Assembly (NCBI RefSeq): GCF_052055585.1
Contig: NZ_CP170485.1
Span: forward strand, 558,001-622,000
From: Oceanicaulis sp052055585
Lineage (GTDB): Bacteria > Pseudomonadota > Alphaproteobacteria > Caulobacterales > Maricaulaceae
Direction: 5' to 3'
DNA length: 64,000 nt
Part shown: in pieces, positions 1 to 6,934 of the stretch
Layout: every line of letters starts with the position of its first letter
How positions within the stretch are numbered: the stretch's first letter is position 1
Program-made: the position numbers and the translations under genes
Notes under the pieces: generated by a model
Database searches by the model: none
What the model was told of the DNA's origin: nothing
What the model saw: the letters and a program-made list of their open reading frames with translations, nothing else

Positions 1-840
1 TATGACCTGATACCGGCGTCTATGAAGCCGTGGATGGTTGGCGCCTACAACTATTCCGAGGCAGGCGAGACGGCCCAGTATGAAATGCCCCGGCGGTTTT
101 ATGCCGACGCGGCGATTCAGTGGATCCACAACGCCTGGGATGTCACGACCTTTGGCCGGTTTCTGGATCGCATTTTCGCGTTTCTTGATGGACGCCCGAC
201 CCGGAAGGCCCAGCGTTCAGAGGTCGAGGAGATCGCGCGCCGCCTGTATGTCGACAAGGTGCGCGAGCGGTTCGGTCAGTTGCAGAACAGCGAGCGCGGC
301 GCACAGGTTCTCGCCTTGCTTCGCGCCTCAAATGGCGGATCAGAACTACTCGCCGCATACGACACCTATTTCGAACGCGTCGAGCGCCAATGGTCGAGCC
401 TGCGCGGCGCAGACCAGCTGGCGATTGGCCACGGCGATCCGTGCTTGTCCAACATCCTTTATGATGACACCTCGCTGACCCTGCAGCTGATCGACCCCAA
501 AGGGGCGACGGAGGAGGCCCAGCTCTGGACGCACGCGCTGTATGACTACGCCAAGCTCTCCCATTCCATTCTCGGAGACTACGATTTCATCAACAACCGG
601 ATGTTCAGGATCGAGCTGACGGCGGATGCCCGACTGGATCTGGCCTTGCTGGAGCAGACGCGAGAGGCCTTCAAGGCAGAGTTCCGCAAGCGCATATCCG
701 AGCGTATGGACCCTGATGTGCTTCGTTTGGCCGAAGCCTCGCTCTTCCTCTCCATGCTCCCCCTGCATCTGGACCATATGGACAAGGTTGCGGCCTTCCT
801 GATGCGGGCGAAGACAATTCTTGCGGAACTGAAACACTAA
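1..840 (+). CDS. APH/choline-kinase-like phosphotransferase (5' end outside window)
   Basis: The reading frame is open from the first base of the window, so the true start lies upstream; the first internal ATG is at 22. The protein carries the Brenner motif HGDPCLSN followed by a DPKG segment, the catalytic-loop and metal-binding pair of the aminoglycoside/choline kinase-like fold. It should phosphorylate a small hydroxylated substrate in the cytoplasm. It is followed after 4 nt by a HAD/nucleotidyltransferase fusion, which suggests a shared pathway making an activated precursor for a surface polysaccharide. The substrate cannot be read from sequence. Family assignment is fairly sure; the pathway is inference. 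Confidence 0.72.
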   Translation, partial: YDLIPASMKPWMVGAYNYSEAGETAQYEMPRRFYADAAIQWIHNAWDVTTFGRFLDRIFAFLDGRPTRKAQRSEVEEIARRLYVDKVRERFGQLQNSERGAQVLALLRASNGGSELLAAYDTYFERVERQWSSLRGADQLAIGHGDPCLSNILYDDTSLTLQLIDPKGATEEAQLWTHALYDYAKLSHSILGDYDFINNRMFRIELTADARLDLALLEQTREAFKAEFRKRISERMDPDVLRLAEASLFLSMLPLHLDHMDKVAAFLMRAKTILAELKH

Positions 841-844
841 GATC

Positions 845-2014
845 ATGACTGACCCCGTGCGAAACCTCATCGTGGATGTCGACGGCACGCTGTGCCCGAC
901 CAAAAGCGCAACCGATCGCTATTCCGATCTGGTTCCCTATCCAGAGATGGTGGAGATGCTGCGCAAGCGGCAAGGCGAAGGCTTCCGGATCATCCTGCAT
1001 ACGGCGCGCAACATGCGCACCCACAAGAGCGATCTCTCACTGATCAACCGCCATACCCTGCCTACGCTGATGGATTGGGTGGAGCGTTGGGATATTCCCT
1101 GCGATGGCGTCATCGTTGGCAAGCCCTGGCCGGGCCATGACGGCTATTACATTGATGACCGGGCGGTGCGTCCCTCTGAATTCCTGTCCATGGACCATGA
1201 TGCGCTTAGCGCCAAGCTGGCTGATGAGCGCGAGGCTTTCGCCGCGCTGCGAGCGGGCCATGGTGCGGCGCCGACCAATATCGTGATCACGATGGCGGGG
1301 CTTGGAAGTCGTTTCAGGAAGGCCGGTTATACGCTGCCCAAATACGAGATCGAAGTGGGTGGCCGAACGCTTTTCGACTGGTCCATGCTCTCCCTGCGAC
1401 AGTTTTTTGCGCGACCCTATCGGCTGATCTTCGTCATGCTCGACGAGATGCAGGCCGAACCCTTCGTGCGCAAAGCCTGCAGCCAGTCCGGTCTGGATAT
1501 CCATGGCCTGGTCAATCTGCCCGAACTGACGGACGGGCAGGCGAGCTCGGCGCTTGCAGCCCGCGATCTGTGGAGCCCTGAAGCGCCGCTCCTGATCTAT
1601 AATATTGATACCTTCGTTGAGCCTCAGGCCTTGTCCCCCGAGGATATTCCGGAGGGCGCGGACGCCTGGGCGCCGTGCTTCAAGGCGGGCGGGGATCACT
1701 GGAGCTTCATCCGTATGGATGAGAGAGGCGACTGGGCGGTCGAGGCGGCAGAGAAGCGGCGCATCAGCTCCAACGCGACGATCGGCTTGTACTGGTTTTC
1801 ATCCGCGGGCTTGTACGAAAAGCTCTATCAGGACCACTTCGCATCAGGCCAGGGGGAAGAGGCGGGAGAGCGGTATGTCGCTCCCATGTACAGCACGTTG
1901 ATCGCACAGAACGGCAAGCTTGGGGTCTCCATGGCGCCAACCCGGACAGTACACCCGCTGGGCACGCCTGCCGAGGTGGAGCGGTTCAATCCGCCACGTG
2001 ATCTGTCGCGCTAA
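845..2014 (+). CDS. HAD phosphatase-nucleotidyltransferase fusion (capsule/surface polysaccharide type)
   Basis: This 389-residue protein has two domains. Residues ~5-120 are a HAD-type hydrolase with the nucleophile motif DVDGT and a late DDR segment. Residues ~140-389 are a sugar-nucleotidyltransferase-like domain opening with AGLGSRF followed by LPKYEIEVGG, the usual nucleotide-binding signature. Such fusions occur in capsule and LPS loci. With the kinase-like gene 4 nt upstream, a kinase-phosphatase-nucleotidyltransferase set could make a nucleotide-activated residue. The ATG at 845 is the first in frame and follows the upstream stop directly, indicating translational coupling. The actual substrate is unknown. 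Confidence 0.78.
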   Translation: MTDPVRNLIVDVDGTLCPTKSATDRYSDLVPYPEMVEMLRKRQGEGFRIILHTARNMRTHKSDLSLINRHTLPTLMDWVERWDIPCDGVIVGKPWPGHDGYYIDDRAVRPSEFLSMDHDALSAKLADEREAFAALRAGHGAAPTNIVITMAGLGSRFRKAGYTLPKYEIEVGGRTLFDWSMLSLRQFFARPYRLIFVMLDEMQAEPFVRKACSQSGLDIHGLVNLPELTDGQASSALAARDLWSPEAPLLIYNIDTFVEPQALSPEDIPEGADAWAPCFKAGGDHWSFIRMDERGDWAVEAAEKRRISSNATIGLYWFSSAGLYEKLYQDHFASGQGEEAGERYVAPMYSTLIAQNGKLGVSMAPTRTVHPLGTPAEVERFNPPRDLSR

Positions 2015-2134
2015 GCCGGACGAAAAGTGTGTGTGGGGATGTGGCTCTGCCCTGCACGGCATGAGCTGCTCAAACCCCACACTGCGGCGACGCGACCGGA
2101 TGCGCTTTGGCGCTTTCAGGTGTAAATCGTTCTC

Positions 2135-2794
2135 ATGAGCGAGACCCAAGCGCCCTCCAAACGCCCTCTGCGCTGGCGTCGCCGGATCCGGATCTGGCGG
2201 GCAAGGCTCGACCGGGCGGCGCGCGGCGCCTGGGCGTTGCCGGCGCTGTTTGCGGGATCGGTGCTGGAAAGCACGCTGCTGCCCTGGCCCATCGAGTTTC
2301 CGCTTCTGGCCTACATGCTGCGCGGTCGACGTCAGGTGGTCGAAGCGACGCTGGTGGTGACGCTGGGATCGGTGCTGGGCTGCGTGTTGAGCTATTGGGC
2401 CGGTCGTCTGGCGCTGGACCTCGCGGCGGATTTCATCAATGCGCGGCCCGGGCTGGCGGTGTCGCTGGAAGGGGCGCGAGAGAAGATCGACGCCTATGGC
2501 GCGTTCGCAGTGGGCTTGTCCATGCTGTCGCCCGTGCCGGTCCAGCTCAGCTCGTTCGCGGCGGGCGCCGCGCAGATCCCGGCTTTGCTTTTTGTCGTTG
2601 CGGCCCTGATCGGGCGTCTGATGCGCTATGGCGCGATGGGCGTGCTGATCTTCATCTTTGGCCAGCGCGTATTGTGGGCCTGGGCGCGTTTGCCGGTCTG
2701 GTTGCGCCAGTTGATCATGTTGGGCGTGCTGGTGCTGTTCGCGGTGATGATGGGAGCTGCGATCTATCTGGTTGCAGGCGCGCCTAGCGCATGA
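2135..2794 (+). CDS. VTT/DedA-like (YqaA-type) inner-membrane protein
   Basis: A 219-residue protein with a basic N terminus and several hydrophobic segments. The pattern ESTLLPWPIEFPLLAY, then GSVLGCVLSYWAGR and SPVPVQLSSFAAGAA, matches the VTT/SNARE-associated family to which YqaA and DedA proteins belong. Members are inner-membrane proteins linked to lipid scrambling or transport and envelope homeostasis; the exact role here is unknown. Its 3' end overlaps the opposing small membrane gene by 11 bp. The 120 bp upstream show no obvious terminator, so read-through from the polysaccharide genes is possible. Confidence 0.75.
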   Translation: MSETQAPSKRPLRWRRRIRIWRARLDRAARGAWALPALFAGSVLESTLLPWPIEFPLLAYMLRGRRQVVEATLVVTLGSVLGCVLSYWAGRLALDLAADFINARPGLAVSLEGAREKIDAYGAFAVGLSMLSPVPVQLSSFAAGAAQIPALLFVVAALIGRLMRYGAMGVLIFIFGQRVLWAWARLPVWLRQLIMLGVLVLFAVMMGAAIYLVAGAPSA

Positions 2795-2996
2795 GGCGCT
2801 GACCGGTTTCCAGTCCGAACAGGCTGAAGACATGGGTCAGCAGCATCAGGAAGAACACCCCGCTAGCGAGGGCGATCAGCGTCCACGGAATAAGCCGCGG
2901 CTTGAGCGGATTTGAGGGCTTGCCGCTGCGCCAGGCGGCGAGCGCGAACAGGGCGGCTGCGGCGGCCATGAGCAGAAGCGTAATCGTAAGCGTCAT
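2784..2996 (-). CDS. Small two-TM membrane protein overlapping the glycosyltransferase gene
   Basis: A 70-residue protein starting MTLTITLLLM, with two hydrophobic segments (about residues 1-20 and 36-58) and a short charged linker. The start at 2996 was chosen because a GAGA-type ribosome site precedes it and the protein opens with a membrane segment. Its first 134 nt lie inside the 3' part of the glycosyltransferase gene in another frame, so the two are probably translationally linked. Its end also overlaps the opposing VTT gene. Function is unknown; it may be a membrane partner of the glycosyltransferase. Confidence 0.6.
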   Translation of the reverse strand: MTLTITLLLMAAAAALFALAAWRSGKPSNPLKPRLIPWTLIALASGVFFLMLLTHVFSLFGLETGQRLMR

Positions 2997-4434
2997 CGGG
3001 CGTTTCTCTGCGGGCGCGGGAAACGCCATGCTGGGTCTTGTCCCACAGATAGGGTTGGCGTGGCAGTTCACGCAAGGCCTTCAGCGCGGCCGGCGCCTGA
3101 AGCAGCCAGTACGCCGGCATGCTCAACACATGTTCAGGACGGGGCGTGAACCCGGCGCGCCGGGCGGCGACCATGGCGCAAACCATGGCTGATGCGTAGG
3201 CGCAGGCCATCAGGGCGGCTCCGGCGGTCCAGAGCGCCCCCCAGCCCGGGATAAGCCCCAGAAGCAAGGCCCCGGCGCCCATGACCAGAAGGGAGGGCGC
3301 ATGAATGAGGGCGCTCAGCATGTTGGCGAGAACTGTAAAGGTCAGGCTCAGCACTCCGCTCCAGCCCAATGTGTCGACGAGCCCTCTTGGATCGCGCATA
3401 TGCACCAGCCAGGTGATGAAGTGTCCCTTGAGCCAGCGGCTGCGCTGGTGGGTCCACGCTTTCAGGGTGATCGGCGCTTCTTCCAGTGTCCCCGGTTCGA
3501 TCAACGCGGCGCGCCAGCCCATTCGTCCCATGCGAAAGCCCAGATCCGCGTCTTCCGTGACGTTGAACGGATCCCAGCCACCACATTCAAGCAGTGCGTT
3601 CCGGCGGAAGACATTGCTGGTGCCGCCCAACGGCAAGGGCCAGCCGAGCCGGGACAGGAGAGGGAGCAGGGCATGAAACTGGGTTGCGTATTCAAGCGCA
3701 AACTGGGCCGTCAGCCAGTTTTCGGTGCGATTGTACCAGCCCAGCGGCGCCTGAACGACGCCCAGCTTCTCGTCAGCCGCGAATACCTCGGCGGCATGGC
3801 GCAGCTGGTCGGGGTGGGGGGCATCCTCGGCGTCATAGATCGCGATCAGATCACCACGCGCAATCTGCAAGGCGGCATTGAGGGCGCGTGGCTTGGTCAT
3901 CGGGCCAAGCGGCGGCAACACCACGACCCGCAAGGGTGTGCGTCGTCCAAGCGCCCGGGCTGCGGCGCGGGTCGACTGATCCCGGTGCTCCAGTGCCAGA
4001 ATGATTTCGAGCTTGCTGCGCGGGTAGTTCAGTCTTGAGAGCGCCGCGATGAGGCCGGGCAGAACCTCGGCCTCATCGTAAAGGGCGACAATGACGCTGA
4101 TGACCGGAAGATCCTGTTCTGGCAGGGTTTGAGGCGATGGAGCCTGACGCGGCGCCAGGGCGGCGCTGATGCGCAGGGCGCTCTGCCCGATGACGCCCAG
4201 CGTCGCCGCCATAACTGGCAGAACCATCGTCTGGGCCGGCAGAAGGGTCGCCAGAACAAGCAGAAATGCGAACGGCCCAAGCATCAGCGCGAGGGGAGGG
4301 CGCAAAGTCCGGCCGGCGCTGGCGAGCGGATTCAGCTCGCGCAACCCGTAGGCCGCCTGATGCATGTCGAGAGGTTGTGCAGGCCGGTCGTTCCATGAAC
4401 GCCGGTTCCGATGCGTTCTGAACGCCATGGTCAT
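2863..4434 (-). CDS. Family 2 processive-type glycosyltransferase, membrane-bound
   Basis: A 523-residue inner-membrane glycosyltransferase. Two hydrophobic segments near residues 45-85 precede the GT-A domain, which shows ISVIVALYDE, IYDAEDAP (DXD region), EDADLGFRM and the product-binding QRSRWLKG motif, as in cellulose-synthase-like GT2 enzymes. C-terminal hydrophobic segments follow, and the family-typical WDKTQHG closes the conserved part. A ~50-residue Arg/Ala-rich tail follows, overlapping the small membrane gene. A TTAA-N7-TTAA box lies 36 nt upstream of the start. It likely polymerises or transfers sugar for an envelope polysaccharide. Donor and acceptor are unknown. Confidence 0.82.
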   Translation of the reverse strand: MTMAFRTHRNRRSWNDRPAQPLDMHQAAYGLRELNPLASAGRTLRPPLALMLGPFAFLLVLATLLPAQTMVLPVMAATLGVIGQSALRISAALAPRQAPSPQTLPEQDLPVISVIVALYDEAEVLPGLIAALSRLNYPRSKLEIILALEHRDQSTRAAARALGRRTPLRVVVLPPLGPMTKPRALNAALQIARGDLIAIYDAEDAPHPDQLRHAAEVFAADEKLGVVQAPLGWYNRTENWLTAQFALEYATQFHALLPLLSRLGWPLPLGGTSNVFRRNALLECGGWDPFNVTEDADLGFRMGRMGWRAALIEPGTLEEAPITLKAWTHQRSRWLKGHFITWLVHMRDPRGLVDTLGWSGVLSLTFTVLANMLSALIHAPSLLVMGAGALLLGLIPGWGALWTAGAALMACAYASAMVCAMVAARRAGFTPRPEHVLSMPAYWLLQAPAALKALRELPRQPYLWDKTQHGVSRARRETPDDAYDYASAHGRRSRPVRARRLAQRQALKSAQAAAYSVDADRPR

Positions 4435-4470
4435 TGTCGCAGCCCCCTGAGTGCCCGAGCTGCGACGTAG

Positions 4471-4485
4471 TTAATATTCTCTTAA
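4471..4485. promoter_or_regulatory. CtrA-type box (TTAA-N7-TTAA)
   Basis: TTAA-TATTCTC-TTAA is an exact match to the CtrA full-site consensus of Caulobacterales. It sits in the 59-bp gap between sixA and the glycosyltransferase gene, 36 nt before the glycosyltransferase start. The position suggests cell-cycle control of that gene. The box is symmetric, so it has no strand of its own. Confidence 0.55.
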
Positions 4486-4493
4486 AAGGAGAA

Positions 4494-4991
4494 TCAATCG
4501 GCTTTGGGGTTGAAATACAAAATTCGTCGGGAGGCGACGGGGCGCTTATTCTTCACTGTGACGTCGAAAGCGGCGAATGCGCTCGTGGGCCAGCCATAAG
4601 GCAAGTCCGCTGCGGCTTCGGCCTGGCCGGCGAGCAGATGCACCAGAGCGCCAATGCCGGGATTGTGACCGACCAGCATGATGGCCTCGGCCCCGCCTTC
4701 CAGTTGTTCGGCGATGGCGCGTTCAAGCATGTCCGGAGAAGCGTGATAGAGCGCCATCGGGTCGGTGACCGGCGGTTCGCCGACACTGGCGCTGATGCGT
4801 TTCCAGGTCTCTCGCGTTCGCCGGGCCGGGCTGACCAGTGCATGGGTGACCTTCAGACCTACGCTCTCAATCGCCTGTGCGGCCCGATCCGCATCCGACA
4901 CGCCTCGTTCGGTCAGGCCGCGATCGAAATCGTCTTCGGCCTGCATCCGGTCAACGGCTTTGGCGTGGCGCATGGCGATCAGCAGCGGCAT
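4494..4991 (-). CDS. sixA: SixA-type histidine phosphatase
   Basis: A 165-residue single-domain histidine phosphatase. The catalytic RHG-type motif appears as MRHAKA (His9), with LVSPARRTRET carrying the second conserved Arg and VGHNPG the second catalytic His. The length equals that of SixA, which dephosphorylates phosphohistidine in HPt domains or in the nitrogen-PTS; here the partner is not visible. The ATG at 4991 is preceded by GAGGATAATGCCCC, a suitable ribosome site. It lies upstream of the glycosyltransferase on the same strand but is separated from it by the CtrA-type box. Confidence 0.82.
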   Translation of the reverse strand: MPLLIAMRHAKAVDRMQAEDDFDRGLTERGVSDADRAAQAIESVGLKVTHALVSPARRTRETWKRISASVGEPPVTDPMALYHASPDMLERAIAEQLEGGAEAIMLVGHNPGIGALVHLLAGQAEAAADLPYGWPTSAFAAFDVTVKNKRPVASRRILYFNPKAD

Positions 4992-5108
4992 GGGGCATTA
5001 TCCTCGGGCGACGGTATTTGCAGGGCAGACGGGTTGCGATGCGCCGCCCCTCTCTCCAAGTAAAGCCGTGTTTGACGCCCCTCGCAAATGCTCAGATGGA
5101 GATAAATT

Positions 5109-5744
5109 ATGGGTCTGCTGCTTGGCGATATCGCCCCGAACTTCGAAGCGGAAACCACCGAAGGCAAGATCAAGTTTCACGACTGGATCGGCGATGACTG
5201 GGTGGTCTTCTTCTCCCACCCCGCAGACTATACCCCGGTCTGCACCACCGAGCTCGGTTACACCGCCAAGCTGAAAGACGAATTCGCCAAGCGCGGCGTG
5301 AAGGCCATCGCGCTTTCGGTTGACCCGATCGCCGATCACCATGGCTGGGTGAAGGATATCGAAGAGACCCAGGGCGTGAAGATGAACTTCCCGATCATCG
5401 CTGATACCGACCGCTCGGTGTCCGAGCTCTACACGATGATCCACCCCAATGCGGACCCGAAAGTCACCGTTCGCGCGGTCTACATCATCGACCCGAACAA
5501 GAAGATCCGCGCCACCTTCACCTATCCGCCGAGTGCGGGCCGGAACTTCAACGAGATCCTGCGCCTGATCGATTCCCTGCAGCTGACCGATGGCTACAAG
5601 GTGGCCACTCCGGTGAACTGGGAAGATGGTCAGGACGTGATTGTCGTGCCGTCCCTGTCCGATGCCGACGCCGACAAGCTGTTCCCTAAAGGCTATAACA
5701 AGATCAAGCCGTATCTGCGCACCACGCCGCAGCCGAACAAATAA
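5109..5744 (+). CDS. 1-Cys peroxiredoxin (Prx6 type)
   Basis: A 211-residue peroxidase. HPADYTPVCTTE places the peroxidatic cysteine at residue 45, with the Thr and Pro of the PxxxTxxC active site. The long C-terminal extension (about residues 165-211, PVNWEDGQDVIVVPS) is typical of Prx6-type enzymes, and no second resolving cysteine is visible. It reduces hydrogen peroxide and organic hydroperoxides in the cytoplasm. A GGAG ribosome site stands 8 nt before the ATG, and a strong terminator follows, so it is probably monocistronic. Confidence 0.92.
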   Translation: MGLLLGDIAPNFEAETTEGKIKFHDWIGDDWVVFFSHPADYTPVCTTELGYTAKLKDEFAKRGVKAIALSVDPIADHHGWVKDIEETQGVKMNFPIIADTDRSVSELYTMIHPNADPKVTVRAVYIIDPNKKIRATFTYPPSAGRNFNEILRLIDSLQLTDGYKVATPVNWEDGQDVIVVPSLSDADADKLFPKGYNKIKPYLRTTPQPNK

Positions 5745-5769
5745 GACTTACAGCGCTCTAGCTGAAAAC

Positions 5770-5806
5770 AACGGCCGCTCCGATCTTCGGGGCGGCCGTT
5801 TTTTTT
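5770..5806 (+). terminator. Intrinsic terminator after the peroxiredoxin gene
   Basis: AACGGCCGC pairs with GCGGCCGTT around a 13-nt loop and runs straight into a T tract of eight. Confidence 0.88.
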
Positions 5807-5827
5807 CGCTTTCTTGGTCAAGGGTGC

Positions 5828-5872
5828 TTGACGTGAAGTGAGCTTTACATCATATGTGAAGCACGCTTTACA
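5828..5872 (+). promoter_or_regulatory. Promoter with duplicated operator before the small-membrane/XRE operon
   Basis: A TTGACG -35 at 5828 is followed after 17 nt by CATATG, a weak -10. Two 17-nt copies of GTGAAG-N4-CTTTAC+A lie at 5833-5849 and 5856-5872; each is an imperfect dyad with half-sites GTGAAG and GTAAAG. Their 23-nt period places both on roughly the same helical face and covers the spacer, -10 and start region. The XRE regulator at the end of the operon is the obvious candidate ligand (inference). Confidence 0.6.
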
Positions 5873-5889
5873 CAACACAGGAGGGCGAG

Positions 5890-6027
5890 ATGTCTGCAGA
5901 AGGAATGAAAGCGATGTGCTGGATCGCGATGTACGCGCTGGCCTTCACCCTGGCGCCTCTTGGCGCAGCCACGGTTGATCCGCAGGCCGCATCGATCATC
6001 ACCGCTCAAACCCGGGCTCAGGCCTGA
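5890..6027 (+). CDS. 45-residue single-span membrane peptide
   Basis: A 45-residue reading frame begins at 5890 after a strong AGGAGGGCGAG ribosome site. The peptide opens MSAEGMKAMCW and has one hydrophobic stretch (about residues 7-28), then a short polar tail. It is the first gene of an operon with two further small membrane proteins and an XRE repressor-like gene. No family was recognised. The ribosome site, position and membrane-like composition support a real gene; it could also be a leader peptide. Confidence 0.5.
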   Translation: MSAEGMKAMCWIAMYALAFTLAPLGAATVDPQAASIITAQTRAQA

Positions 6028-6050
6028 TCGTATCGGGAAAGGAGACTTCC

Positions 6051-6293
6051 ATGACTTTTGCTCAATCCTTCCGCCGCATCGCGGCAATCGCGCTTGTCAG
6101 TGTTTGCGTCCTGTCCTGGGTCACGCTGGGTCTGACGGTGCTGTTTGACGGGCCGAACCCGCTTCTCATTGCTTCCGTGATCGCTGCTGCGGTCTCCACT
6201 GAAGCCCTGTTCTGGGTCGGCGGCGCGCTTCTGGGCTGGACGGCGTTCGCCAACCGTGCGCGCCTCTGGAAGCAACTGACCGGATCGGCTTAG
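6051..6293 (+). CDS. Small two-TM membrane protein, second gene of XRE operon
   Basis: An 80-residue protein starting MTFAQSFRR, with two hydrophobic helices (about residues 9-30 and 38-64) and a basic C-terminal end. AAAGGAGACTTCC precedes the ATG at 6051, a clear ribosome site. It follows the 45-residue peptide by 23 nt and precedes the next membrane gene by 30 nt. No family was recognised. Association with a multi-span membrane protein and a short XRE regulator suggests a small self-regulated membrane module. Confidence 0.62.
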   Translation: MTFAQSFRRIAAIALVSVCVLSWVTLGLTVLFDGPNPLLIASVIAAAVSTEALFWVGGALLGWTAFANRARLWKQLTGSA

Positions 6294-6323
6294 AAAGAGA
6301 TCAAAGGATCAGGGAGCGCGAGC

Positions 6324-6737
6324 GTGACACGAGTGCTTGATATCATCATGCCTGAAACCGCCTCGGCGCCGTCAAAGGCGCGCCAGCGGTATATCCTGCG
6401 CTCGTCCCTGATCGGCGGGGCGCTGGGCATGCTGATCGGCCTGAGCGCCGTAGGCAGCGTGCCCGATCTGGCGCTGATCGTGTCGCCGATCCTGCTGGTC
6501 GCGCTGGTTTATGAGTTCAGTGCACTCATGCGGGCGCTCGACGAGCTGCAGTCCCGCATTCACATGACCGCGCTTGCACTCGGCGGGGCCGCCTCCGCGA
6601 CTTTCATGACCAGCTGGGCGCTTCTGGTGTCCGCAAACATTCTGCCGCGCTCTGACATCGAGCTCGCCTTTGGCCTGCCCCTGATGGGGCTCGGCTATTA
6701 TCTTTCGCTCTTCTTTGTGTCGCGGCGTTACGAATGA
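6324..6737 (+). CDS. Four-TM membrane protein paired with an XRE regulator
   Basis: A 137-residue protein with four predicted hydrophobic segments (about residues 25-43, 48-65, 80-103, 110-130). GTG at 6324 is chosen because AGGGAG precedes it and the hydrophilic N terminus fits. The stop overlaps the XRE gene start by 4 nt (ATGA). Membrane proteins of this size next to a ~66-residue XRE regulator are common in proteobacteria and some Firmicutes, but their function is unsettled. No catalytic residues stand out. Confidence 0.65.
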   Translation: MTRVLDIIMPETASAPSKARQRYILRSSLIGGALGMLIGLSAVGSVPDLALIVSPILLVALVYEFSALMRALDELQSRIHMTALALGGAASATFMTSWALLVSANILPRSDIELAFGLPLMGLGYYLSLFFVSRRYE

Positions 6738-6934
6738 AGAACGCCATCAAGCAATTGCGGGCGGAGCACGGATGGAGCCAGGCGGCTTTGGCCGACAAGC
6801 TCGACGTGTCGCGTCAGACTGTGATCTCCATCGAAAACGGCAAGTATGATCCGTCCCTGCCGCTCGCCTTCAAGATTGCGCGGGTGTTCAGTCAGTCCAT
6901 CGAGACAATTTTTGACGACGAGAACGCTGTCTAG
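6734..6934 (+). CDS. Short XRE-family transcriptional regulator
   Basis: A 66-residue helix-turn-helix protein: LRAEHGWSQAALADKLDVSR then QTVISIENGKYDPSLPLAFK spans the HTH, matching the compact XRE group (YozG-like). It has essentially no effector domain, so activity may be set by dimer level or by interaction with the membrane proteins. It is the last gene of the operon that begins at 5890, overlapping the previous stop by 4 nt, and probably binds the duplicated operator at 5833-5872. Its 3' end overlaps the opposing ABC permease gene by 4 nt. Confidence 0.85.
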   Translation: MKNAIKQLRAEHGWSQAALADKLDVSRQTVISIENGKYDPSLPLAFKIARVFSQSIETIFDDENAV

